Source: Bacillus sp. CHD6a (GTDB lineage: Bacteria; Bacillota; Bacilli; Bacillales; Bacillaceae_I). From it: DNA of 64,000 bases. Below, one piece after another: positions 52,261 to 60,695 of the stretch. How positions within the stretch are numbered: the first letter of the stretch is position 1; every line of letters begins with the position of its first letter. A program made the position numbers and the translations under genes. Location: the NCBI RefSeq assembly GCF_001293645.1, contig NZ_LBMD01000001.1:1-64000 (forward strand), in the 5' to 3' direction. The notes beneath the pieces are model-generated. The model saw nothing but the letters and a program-made list of their open reading frames with translations, searched no databases and was not told the origin of the DNA.

Positions 52261-53055
52261 ATGTCAAACTCTAAGAAAGAAGTACTGTTATCTGGAGGGA
52301 ATGTCTCGAATGTATATCGATTTGAAGATACTGTACGACGAAAAATAAAATCTGATAGTTTGAAAATACATAAATTGTTGCAGCACTTAGAGAGCAAAGG
52401 TTTTAATTATGCCCCGAAGTTTTTGGGTATAGATGAAAAAAATAGGGAGATATTATCCTTCATCGAAGGAGAGGCTGGAAATTACCCTTTGAAAAAATAT
52501 ATGTGGTCAAATGATGTATTAAAAGAAATAGCACATATGCTTCGTCTTTATCATGACGCAGTAAGTGACTTTCCTTTGTTAGATGAATGGATTCCAATTG
52601 ACAATACCCCTATTAATAGAGAGGTCCTATGTCATAATGATTTTGCTGTGTACAATATTATTTTTAATCATGAACAGCCAGTAGGCATTATTGACTTTGA
52701 TGTTGCAGCTCCCGGCCCAAGACTTTGGGACATAGCTTACACCCTCTATACATGCGTTCCTTTAAGCAGACTTTATCATAACTAAGCAGGTGAGGCTGTC
52801 TATTATAATGCTTTAAATGATGCAGAAAGGATCAAAACAAGAATTAAGTTGTTTTTTAATTCTTACGATATTGAAGGTATAGAAGAAGGTTTTTTAGAGA
52901 TGGTATTGTTGCGGTTAGATGGGTTATGTAAATACATGAAGAGAAAGTCCAACGAAGGAGACACGGCATTTCAAAAAATGATAGACGAAGGACACCTTGA
53001 GCATTATGAAAATGATATGGAATTCATTCGTGAATATGGAGGAGAGTGGCTTTGA
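52261..53055 (+). pseudogene. APH-family phosphotransferase gene with a nonsense codon
   Basis: The first part (52261-52785) encodes VLLSGGNVSNVYRFEDTVRR, then VLCHNDFAVYNIIF (the HxD Brenner motif) and GIIDFDVAAPGPRLWDIAYT (DFD), all in good order. TAA at 52783-52785 interrupts after LSRLYHN; the same frame resumes AGEAVYYNALNDAERIK and ends at 53055. One base change (for example GAA to TAA) would explain it. The start at ATG 52261 follows GGGGTGAT; a longer frame from 52150 is possible. The loss of the last 90 residues should inactivate the enzyme. Confidence 0.8.
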
Positions 53056-53303
53056 TCAGAAGTAATTAATTGAACTTTGAGCTACTAGACTATCTTGTAT
53101 CTCAAGTGAAGTCCAAAACAATCTAGATTGTTAGTTGAGTAATTCCATTTAAGAGCGCGTTTGTTTAAACACGTCCTATTCTTATGTAGGGTTATATTTT
53201 GAAGGAAGACGGGACATTATTTTCACTGGATATATGACCTTGAGTTTAATGAAGAAGGGGCAAAGAATAATAGAAAGTAAATTTCAAATGGAGGTGAAAT
53301 TTT

Positions 53304-54266
53304 ATGCCTAAAATTGACAATATGTTAGCAATCATATGGATGCTTCGGTCAGGTAAAAAAATTACTGCAAAACAAATATCAGAAAAGTTAGAGATGAATA
53401 TAAGGACTGTTTATCGTTACATTGATACAATTTCAACAAGTGGCGTACCAATAGTTTCAGAACCAGGACATAACGGTGGATACACTTTATTGAACAATTT
53501 TATAGAGGCTCCTCTTTTTTTTGATTTTGAGGAGCAAACTTCACTACTTCATGCTGCTGTTTTTGCAGAAGAAGCGGGATATTATGGAGGGGAAGCACTA
53601 AATAGGGCTATTTCAAAACTTAGAAAATACTCAAATCAAGAGCAGGAAACAAAGATAAACCAACATTTAACTAGTCTTGAAGTTATAAGTCGATTCAGTT
53701 CACTCTCTTTGGAGCCTATTTTGAAGGAGTTGGAGCAGGCCGTAGCTGACGGGTACTCAGTAAAAATTCTTTACCAAAAAAGTGGCGAAAAGAAATTAAA
53801 TAATAGATCGGTCGATCCGTACAGAATTATTTATTGGAATAACAAGTGGTATGTGATTGGATTTTGTCATCTTAGGAATGATATCCGTAGTTTTAGAGTA
53901 GATCGAATGGAAAATCTAATGATAACGGAAAATAAGTTTAATCGGCCAGACAATTTTTCAGCACATGACTTTTTTATAAAAAGCCTTCTTCCAAAGATAG
54001 AAAATAAGGAAGGGGTTATTTCTTTGGTTATTAATGCGGATAAAAGTGTATTGGCTGATATTTGCGACCATTGGTTTTTAGGACATTATCTACAAGAACG
54101 GACTTCAAATCATGCAGTTTTTCTTCTTGAAAAAGATGTGATGCATACATATGTCCCTTATCTACTTTTACCGTACAATAAATCTATTAAAGTTATGGAG
54201 CCAATAAGTCTTAAGAAAAGACTTATTGAAGTTCTGTCGGAATTAACAAAATTTCATCAAATATGA
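53304..54266 (+). CDS. HTH/WYL-domain transcriptional regulator (YafY-like)
   Basis: 320 residues. The N-terminal helix-turn-helix (KKITAKQISEKLEMNIRTVY) is followed by a WYL domain (about 150-230) with SVDPYRIIYWNNKWYVIGFC, then a WCX C-terminal extension. WYL proteins respond to nucleic-acid or nucleotide ligands or damage signals in several known cases. TGGAGGTGA precedes the ATG. A strong terminator follows, then the DJ-1/PfpI gene, its likely partner. Confidence 0.88.
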   Translation: MPKIDNMLAIIWMLRSGKKITAKQISEKLEMNIRTVYRYIDTISTSGVPIVSEPGHNGGYTLLNNFIEAPLFFDFEEQTSLLHAAVFAEEAGYYGGEALNRAISKLRKYSNQEQETKINQHLTSLEVISRFSSLSLEPILKELEQAVADGYSVKILYQKSGEKKLNNRSVDPYRIIYWNNKWYVIGFCHLRNDIRSFRVDRMENLMITENKFNRPDNFSAHDFFIKSLLPKIENKEGVISLVINADKSVLADICDHWFLGHYLQERTSNHAVFLLEKDVMHTYVPYLLLPYNKSIKVMEPISLKKRLIEVLSELTKFHQI

Positions 54267-54267
54267 T

Positions 54268-54302
54268 AACTTCCCTGACGTTAAATGTCAGGGAAGTTAT
54301 TT
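54268..54302 (+). terminator. Rho-independent terminator
   Basis: The perfect 12-bp stem AACTTCCCTGAC/GTCAGGGAAGTT has a loop of 7 bases and ends in ATTTTAT. Confidence 0.88.
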
Positions 54303-54340
54303 TATAATAGCTATATCAATTGTGATTGGAGTGTGATTAG

Positions 54341-54973
54341 ATGCAAACAAAAAAAGCTTTTCTATATGTATTTAATACAATGTCGGACTGGGAATATGGA
54401 TATTTAATTGCTGAACTAAGCTCAGGAAGATTTTTTAAAAAAGATTTAGCACCTTTAAAAGTAATTACAGTAGGAGCTAATAAAGAAATGATAACTACTA
54501 TGGGAGGACTGAGTATAAAACCAGATATTTCACTTGATGAATGTACTCTTCAAAGTAGAGACCTTTTAATTTTACCAGGAGGGACTACTTGGAGTGAAGA
54601 AATTCATCATCCTATCTTGGAAAGAATCGGTCAAGCATTAAAGCTTGGCACGATTGTTTGTGCGATTTGTGGTGCAACGGACGGCCTGGCAAATATGGGA
54701 TACTTGGATACTAAAAAGCATACAAGTAATAACTTAGAATATACTAAAATGGTATGTCCTAACTATAAAGGAGAAAAGTTGTATGAGTTGAAATCTGCGG
54801 TATCTGATGCGAATTTAGTTACTGCATCAGGGATAGCTCCTCTGGAATTTGCAATGGAGGTTCTAAAAAAAATAGAAGTTTTTACTCCAGATACATTACA
54901 TTCATGGTATAACCTAAATAAGACTCATCAACCTGAATACTTCTTCCAATTAATGAATTCCATTAATAAATGA
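54341..54973 (+). CDS. DJ-1/PfpI family type 1 glutamine amidotransferase-like protein
   Basis: 210 residues. The nucleophile cysteine lies in VCAICGATDGLANMG (near residue 110), with LILPGGTTW upstream as the elbow. It belongs to the YoaZ-like DJ-1/PfpI group, which includes stress-related deglycases and proteases. ATTGGAG precedes the ATG. It follows the WYL regulator on the same strand, with the terminator between them, so it probably has its own promoter but may be regulated by it. Confidence 0.85.
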   Translation: MQTKKAFLYVFNTMSDWEYGYLIAELSSGRFFKKDLAPLKVITVGANKEMITTMGGLSIKPDISLDECTLQSRDLLILPGGTTWSEEIHHPILERIGQALKLGTIVCAICGATDGLANMGYLDTKKHTSNNLEYTKMVCPNYKGEKLYELKSAVSDANLVTASGIAPLEFAMEVLKKIEVFTPDTLHSWYNLNKTHQPEYFFQLMNSINK

Positions 54974-55029
54974 CGTAACTGAAAGATATAGAGTAGATGA
55001 TTCAATGAATGATGAAAAACACTTGGAAA

Positions 55030-55068
55030 GCACTTCAGTCGAAAGTATGAATTGAAGTGTTATTTTTA
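55030..55068 (+). terminator. Terminator between convergent genes
   Basis: GCACTTCA/TGAAGTGT (GTCGAAAGTATGAAT loop) runs into TATTTTTACTT. It serves the PfpI gene on the plus strand and probably also the ger operon on the minus strand. Confidence 0.7.
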
Positions 55069-56178
55069 CTTGGCTTTTCCAAAATCCATAATCTTAACCT
55101 TCGATTTTATATTAATATCCATTGAGCTGTATAATTGATCCCAGTTTGTTTCCTGCCATTGTTGATAAGTCATATGGTTTCTTACGTATTTACCTATACC
55201 TATAGGATCACAACCAAATTCTTGTAGCTGTCCCATAAATTCATTTGTACGATTATTTAAATACTCTTCAATTTTTTTTTCAATTATCTTTTGATTTTTT
55301 TCCTCGCTTAAGTTCATTGAACCTGTATACTCTAATAAACTAATCTCTAACTCTACATTTTTCTTCAGTTCAACCGTGTCATTTTTTATTTTCACACTTG
55401 TATTCGAGTCACTTTTTTTGTAATCGAACGTTACTCTGCTTTGTAAAAGCTTGTCATCTTCCTCCTCCTCGCCAACAGATACATTTAGATTAATAATCCC
55501 CTTATTTATATCATCCCTTAAGTAAAATAAGATTAGGGATTGACCCATATTGATCTTTTCTACGTATTTATCCTTCTTAAATAAACCGTACCCTACAATC
55601 GCTTGTTTATTATCTTTAATTGATACTATTGGAAGAAAAGGATCTATGCCATCGTCATAATAATCACGAAAGAATTGAAATGTATGGTAGTTTACTGACT
55701 CTTTTTCAGCTTTTAATTTATTGAACATGGTTAATAAATATGAAGCACTTGAATCCCCTTCCTTTGATTCAAATGTTAACAAATCAAAACCATTGTCTTC
55801 CGCAATTGCTAGGTTGACATGCGACCCAATATTAGGATCTCGTTTAAAAGTATCTAGAATCTGGAGGATTCCTTTTTCAGCTAATTCTCTTCCTAATAAT
55901 GCTAAATGAACCTGTCCACTAACTACTTGGAGGTTAGATAAGTTAGTAAATTTCATACGTGCATCTTTACTTGATTTTGATTGAACGCTTAATATATCGT
56001 TAGTTAATTCCCCTTCATTATTTATAATTGGATAGTTTATAGTCACCTGTAAAGGTTCTTCCTCATTTTCAGATAAATCGTAAGAAATCACATTAATTAA
56101 TGCTAGTTCTTCTACAATTTGCTTTCTTTCTCCACAAGCGCTTAGAAGCAATACAAGTAAAATTAATATTATTCTCAT
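55066..56178 (-). CDS. Ger(x)C family spore germination lipoprotein
   Basis: 370 residues. A lipoprotein signal with lipobox LLSAC (cysteine near residue 15) is followed by the GerC pattern: VVSGQVHLALLGRELAEKGI, LDTFKRDPNIG, and the repeated DFYxxxx region towards the C-terminus. GerC proteins sit on the outer face of the spore inner membrane in the germinant receptor and are needed for receptor function. The start overlaps the gerB-like stop by four bases. Confidence 0.9.
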   Translation of the reverse strand: MRIILILLVLLLSACGERKQIVEELALINVISYDLSENEEEPLQVTINYPIINNEGELTNDILSVQSKSSKDARMKFTNLSNLQVVSGQVHLALLGRELAEKGILQILDTFKRDPNIGSHVNLAIAEDNGFDLLTFESKEGDSSASYLLTMFNKLKAEKESVNYHTFQFFRDYYDDGIDPFLPIVSIKDNKQAIVGYGLFKKDKYVEKINMGQSLILFYLRDDINKGIINLNVSVGEEEEDDKLLQSRVTFDYKKSDSNTSVKIKNDTVELKKNVELEISLLEYTGSMNLSEEKNQKIIEKKIEEYLNNRTNEFMGQLQEFGCDPIGIGKYVRNHMTYQQWQETNWDQLYSSMDINIKSKVKIMDFGKAK

Positions 56179-57260
56179 TGGGAAATCTTTCTCCTTGATT
56201 TTAAGAAATTTTCGATAAAAATTATTAGTAGAAGAAGGATAGGGATTATCATAGCGAGACTAGAAAGGATGTAAGTAAACCACTTTAACCATAAATCCAC
56301 ATCTCTTAATACTTTTGGAATGAGAGAAATAAAATATCCTACCAACAATACAACAATATTAATAATTTTTGAATTTACATTATGATTCACTTGTTTAATC
56401 ATTATTGTGGCTGCCCAAAAATACATAACAATCGTTATTAAAACTTTTAAAGAAAACAAGGAAAAGATGGCATTTTCCACTCGTTCAATAAAAGGAATAT
56501 CGATAGACTCTAATATTGTAATGACAGGATACATTTCCATCTTCAATTGTTCAAAACTGAAAAAACCATAGCTTACGAAGGATACACCTAAATAAATAAT
56601 GGTTGTTATTGCATTACCAATAAAAATACTTTTAGTCCACTTTTTTTGTACGTATGGGAACAGCAACAATGATAGCTCAAAGCCAAGAAAAGCAGTATAA
56701 ACATTCATACCATCTTTAAATATAGATTTTTCACCTTGAAACAAGAATGGTGTCAACCTAATAATTTCAAACTCTTTAATGGGAAATGCTAAAAGGAACA
56801 CAGTCCATATGGTGATAAAAAATAAAACAATAGTAGTTTTACCTATTTGGTAAATACCTCCTGTTAAAAGCATATACGATAGAAGAAGTGCCATACAGAA
56901 AAAGACGAAGAAAGGTGTTTCTTGATAAAACAAAATCTTTAATAAAATGATATATTTTTTGGTGACTAATACAGCAAGGACAATAAACACTATAGATACA
57001 GCTAAATAAAATGGAATAAGAAACCATCTAAAAATATTCGACTCTAGAATTTCAAAAATTGAACGTCCATGTCCGAATTTATAGCAGAGAGATATTAATA
57101 AGATATTAATGTTTATAATGATAAACACAATAATTAAACCAGCCCACCCGTTTGTACCAAATGCTTCTGCCGTTAACCGTGGAATACTAAATAGAGTAAC
57201 ACCTGATTGGGTCATATATATTAATATTGCTATTTGAAACGGGTGGAGCCTCTCATTCAT
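56175..57260 (-). CDS. GerB-type spore germination transporter protein
   Basis: 361 residues with about ten membrane segments (GerAB/ArcD/ProY family of the APC superfamily). The start RLHPFQIAILIYMTQSGVTL and the repeated SxGLP-like turn are typical. It binds the germinant in the receptor complex; the ligand cannot be read from the sequence. It lies 11 bases after the gerA-type gene and overlaps gerC. Confidence 0.9.
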   Translation of the reverse strand: MNERLHPFQIAILIYMTQSGVTLFSIPRLTAEAFGTNGWAGLIIVFIIININILLISLCYKFGHGRSIFEILESNIFRWFLIPFYLAVSIVFIVLAVLVTKKYIILLKILFYQETPFFVFFCMALLLSYMLLTGGIYQIGKTTIVLFFITIWTVFLLAFPIKEFEIIRLTPFLFQGEKSIFKDGMNVYTAFLGFELSLLLFPYVQKKWTKSIFIGNAITTIIYLGVSFVSYGFFSFEQLKMEMYPVITILESIDIPFIERVENAIFSLFSLKVLITIVMYFWAATIMIKQVNHNVNSKIINIVVLLVGYFISLIPKVLRDVDLWLKWFTYILSSLAMIIPILLLLIIFIENFLKSRRKISQ

Positions 57261-57271
57261 ATTTTCCTCAC

Positions 57272-58729
57272 CTATTTCTTCATTTTGTTAATATCTTTAT
57301 TTTTAGATCTAGATTGGACAGGTCTGTCTTTTATTACACTAAATGGAGCGCGAATAATCGTGTCAATCCAATCACCAAAATATGTAGGGGAGACCGGAAT
57401 GAAATATGGAGCTTTCAAGTTCGTTATCCCATTTAAGTGAATAACAAATAAGCCGATACCAAATGCTAGACCGATATTTCCCCAAAATGCAGCTATCAAA
57501 ATAAAGCAAAAACGAATAATTCTAATGGAACCACTCATTAAATAGCTTGGTATTACGAAGGACGCAATAGCAGAAGTAGCGACTACAATAATTAAGATGT
57601 TACTTGTAATGCCAGCTTCTACAGCAGCTTGCCCAATAACAATTCCACCGACAATTCCAATCGTTTGTCCTATCTTAGTTGGGAGTCTTGCTCCTGCTTC
57701 CCGTAAAAATTCTATGACGAGTTCTAAAAACAAGGCTTCATATATAGGTGGAAACGGTACCTTACTTCTGGATTCGATAATACTAGGTAACAGTTTTTGA
57801 GGAATCATTTCATAATGATATGTTAAAATACCTACATAAAAGGCAGAAAACGTTAGCGTAATAAAAAGCGCAAAGTATCTTAATAATCTTATAAATGTAG
57901 AAGTAATCCACCTTTGAGTATAATCATCGGGTGATTGCATAAAATCAAAAAAACTAGAAGGGCTACAAAATACATATGGACTTTCATCAATGATTCCGAT
58001 TACCTTTCCAGCAAATAGCTTGGAGGCAACAACGTCTGGTCGTTCGGTTACAAAAAATTGGGGAAAAGGGGAGTATGGGTTATCATCAATAAGCTGTACT
58101 AATACGTTTGTATCCAGCACCCCATGTATCTCAATAGAGTTTATTCTCTCCTTTAATAATTCTACAAATTCAACATTTGCAATATCCTCAATATACATTA
58201 TGGTTACATTTGTCTTGGAAATCTCTCCTACCGAGAGAACAACCGATTTTAAATGAGAACTTTTTACTCGTTTTCTTATTAGCGAAATATTTTTATCTGA
58301 GGATTCAATAAAAGCTACATGTGGTCCGAGAATAATTGACTCTGTTTCAGATTCTTCAATAGGTCTTGTTTCAGAGCTCGATGCAGCAATTGTAAATACT
58401 TCATCCTTATAGAAAACAACTATGTTTCCATTTAGAACTTCTTTAACTCCTTCTTTATTGGATGAAACTTTCTTTGTATCTAACTGCGAAATGATGGACT
58501 CCATTTGATTTTCAGATAGATCTCTAATATTTGAGACAATATTTCTATCCAGAATTTGTTCATCAACCATATTTTTGAAATATAGCAGCTCTAATGATGT
58601 ATTCGTAAACTTTCTATGCGTAAGGTCAGAGCAATTATGAAATTGAGAAATAATATGATCTTTACTGAGTTCAATTTCTGTTTGTTTGTCTGTTTCTTCT
58701 GATGAGTTAATCTGATTATCTGGTTTCAT
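57272..58729 (-). CDS. GerA family spore germination protein
   Basis: 485 residues. The GerA domain has FVTERPDVVASKLFAGKVIG, IIDESPYVFCSPSSFFDFM, the LPPIYEALFLELVIEFLREA-like block and AGARLPTKIGQTIGIVGGI, with five or so membrane segments in the C-terminal half. It forms the channel part of the germinant receptor and probably assembles in rings. GGGGTAAGC precedes the ATG. Upstream, CATAATA resembles a sigma-G -10 element. The operon order gerA-gerB-gerC is standard. Confidence 0.92.
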   Translation of the reverse strand: MKPDNQINSSEETDKQTEIELSKDHIISQFHNCSDLTHRKFTNTSLELLYFKNMVDEQILDRNIVSNIRDLSENQMESIISQLDTKKVSSNKEGVKEVLNGNIVVFYKDEVFTIAASSSETRPIEESETESIILGPHVAFIESSDKNISLIRKRVKSSHLKSVVLSVGEISKTNVTIMYIEDIANVEFVELLKERINSIEIHGVLDTNVLVQLIDDNPYSPFPQFFVTERPDVVASKLFAGKVIGIIDESPYVFCSPSSFFDFMQSPDDYTQRWITSTFIRLLRYFALFITLTFSAFYVGILTYHYEMIPQKLLPSIIESRSKVPFPPIYEALFLELVIEFLREAGARLPTKIGQTIGIVGGIVIGQAAVEAGITSNILIIVVATSAIASFVIPSYLMSGSIRIIRFCFILIAAFWGNIGLAFGIGLFVIHLNGITNLKAPYFIPVSPTYFGDWIDTIIRAPFSVIKDRPVQSRSKNKDINKMKK

Positions 58730-59158
58730 TGCTTACCCCGTGGTACTTTTATCCTTATTATGAACAGTTTCATCCGTTTTACTCGCTTAGGTTTAAATCG
58801 ATTACGAAACATATTAGAAAAGATAAAACTTTGCCAGATCTACACATTTCTATCTATTTTGCTGGTTATGACCTAATGTCCTTCCATTCAATTAAATACT
58901 CAAATACCTCTTATGGTTTGCCAATGTGGGAAAATTAGATTTAAAATTGGATGAAACGAGACACTCATTAAACCGAACTATTAGGTGTTTAAACTTCACT
59001 GGGAACTCTGTGATATTAGTAATTTTGAAAATAAGGTAATGCTTTGAGATCCAGTGAGAGTACTGGTAACAATTTTTTTTGTGCTTTAAAATATAATAGA
59101 AGAACTGAAAACAAACATTATTTATGTAAACTATAAAAATGTAGGAGTGAGATGTAAC
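58730..59158 (+). other. Gap between the ger operon and the DUF1801 gene
   Basis: It contains the ger promoter region and, on the plus strand, two overlapping short frames (38 and 69 codons) without ribosome sites. No repeat or strong hairpin was seen. Confidence 0.35.
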
Positions 59159-59536
59159 ATGCAATATGATGTAAAGAATTCTGAAGAATATTTTGAATTG
59201 CTTGAAGACGATTGGCGAAAAGAGAAACTTCTCTTCATTAGAAGAATAATCCTTACATATGCACCCGATTTAGAAGAGGTGATTCGCTATAAGATGTTGA
59301 ATTATGGTAAAGATGATAACTATGTCTTTGCGTTAAACGCGCAAAAACATTATGTCAGCCTCTATGTCGGTTCAATCGATAAGATAGGAAATGCAGAAAC
59401 GTTATTAGCGGGTTATAACTATGGAAAAGGCTGCATTCGCGTTAAAAAATCAATAAAGATGGAAGAGACGGGATTGGAACAATTTATTCATAAAACCGTT
59501 GATATGTGGCGTGCGGGTGAAGACATTTCTTGTTAA
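59159..59536 (+). CDS. DUF1801 (YdhG-like) protein
   Basis: 125 residues. The fold is the YdhG/DUF1801 type: EEYFELLEDDWRKEKLLFIR, EEVIRYKMLNYGKDDNYVFA, then HYVSLYVGSIDK and GCIRVKKSIK. YdhG-related proteins (including frataxin-like iron chaperones) bind metals or small ligands. GGAGTGAG precedes ATG 59159. Role in this organism unknown. Confidence 0.8.
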   Translation: MQYDVKNSEEYFELLEDDWRKEKLLFIRRIILTYAPDLEEVIRYKMLNYGKDDNYVFALNAQKHYVSLYVGSIDKIGNAETLLAGYNYGKGCIRVKKSIKMEETGLEQFIHKTVDMWRAGEDISC

Positions 59537-59725
59537 TACTGAATGAAAAATAACAGACTTTCCACTAATCAGTAGTAAACATTGGTTATCCATTCTTTGA
59601 AAGATCACCATTTTATTATTCAAATAGAGGCGCGTTTATATTTTTGGTTGTGAAGTTAAACGGTGGGATTAGAGGTGGAAAAAATAGGTCTGTCCATTTC
59701 ATTCTTAAAGGGGGAAGTTTGATTT

Positions 59726-60154
59726 ATGAAACGAGTAGATGTCACTTACGTCCTACTCTTTGATGAGCAGGGCGAGAATGTATTAATGGTAAAAAATAAA
59801 GGGAAGAACGCTTCTTATTATACACTTCCTGGAGGTGCAGTTGAGACTGGAGAAACACTTGAAGAAGCTGCAATCCGTGAAGTAAAAGAAGAAACGGGTT
59901 TAGATGTGGAGATACATGGTGTTTTTTCTGTGGGTGAAGCATTCTTTGAAGATAGGGGACATCATGCTGTTTTCTTTACTTTTAGAGGGATAATTATTGG
60001 TGGAGAAATCAATATATCAATGCCAGAAGAAATTGAAGAAATTACGTGGATGGATTCTGAGAAAGCAGAAGATTACATACATATAACCAATACAAAGGGA
60101 TTAATTAATAGTAAATCTTCCGTACCATATTTACTTAGAAAAAGAATTATTTAA
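59726..60154 (+). CDS. Nudix hydrolase (8-oxo-dGTP diphosphatase-like)
   Basis: 142 residues. The Nudix box [20 protein letters not shown] plus ETGLDV is complete. The N-terminal [20 protein letters not shown] leads into it. It resembles MutT-like clearing enzymes. GGGGGAAG precedes the ATG. It is directly followed by a truncated HIT gene. Confidence 0.88.
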   Translation: MKRVDVTYVLLFDEQGENVLMVKNKGKNASYYTLPGGAVETGETLEEAAIREVKEETGLDVEIHGVFSVGEAFFEDRGHHAVFFTFRGIIIGGEINISMPEEIEEITWMDSEKAEDYIHITNTKGLINSKSSVPYLLRKRII

Positions 60155-60312
60155 TAGTTTTTACTATTTTCGTACATGCACATGTATTTCCACGATATAA
60201 TTGGGAGCCAGAAGACAAGGAACATAGGGAATTGAAGGAGAAGTTAAGTAATAAGATTTATGAGTTAATGGAAAAAGCTAGTTATCCGTTGTTTTTTCAA
60301 AATGTTGTTTAA
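60155..60312 (+). pseudogene. C-terminal fragment of a HIT-like gene
   Basis: The frame VHAHVFPRYNWEPEDKEHRE, LKEKLSNKIYELMEKASY and a stop at 60310-60312 match the HIT gene at 21760 (same HAHVFPRYNWEP block), but the N-terminal two thirds and part of the middle are missing. It directly follows the Nudix stop, as the GNAT tail does at 44475. Confidence 0.75.
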
Positions 60313-60330
60313 ATATATTAAAATTAAGCA

Positions 60331-60359
60331 TTTACATAATTGATTGAATATTGGATAAT
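60331..60359 (+). promoter_or_regulatory. Promoter of T-box leader 2
   Basis: TTTACA (60331-60336), 17 bp and GATAAT (60354-60359), about 18 bp before the leader fold. Confidence 0.6.
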
Positions 60360-60376
60360 GTTAAATAATAGAAAAA

Positions 60377-60658
60377 GCGATGAAGAGAAGAGTAGGTAAT
60401 GGTAATCATTCACAGAGAGCTCCGTATGGTGAAAAGGAGTAAGGATTTCATTACTGAAGCAAGCCTCTGAGCAGCACATTGGATCCATTTAAGTGATAAT
60501 GTGACAGGAGCTCCTGTTATAGAGCTATGGTATATGTATGTGTTTCATACCGTACCTAATGAGGGTAAAATGGGAACATATTACCAAACTGGGGTGGCAC
60601 CACGACGCGCAATAACTCGTCCTCAAGATAAACTTCTTGGGGGTGAGTTTTTTTTTAT
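60377..60658 (+). promoter_or_regulatory. T-box riboswitch 2
   Basis: Stem I landmarks (AGAGTAGG, CAGAGAG, GGTGAAAAGGAG, GAAGCAAGCCTCTGAGC), T-box core AACTGGGGTGGCACCACG near 60587-60604 and a terminator (CTCGTCCTCAAG/CTTGGGGGTGAG, T9). The UGGC bulge needs a tRNA with a G discriminator. AGC (Ser) at 60458 fits that; GCA (Ala) does not. It closely resembles leader 1 at 29785. The downstream gene is an MFS transporter. Confidence 0.88.
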
Positions 60659-60695
60659 TGTCCAAGTTTTTATTCTAAAAGGAGTGGAAATAAAA

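Noticed and set aside
57597-58256. Plus-strand frames inside the gerA gene
   Set aside because: They are antisense shadows of a clear gerA coding region with intact GerA motifs.
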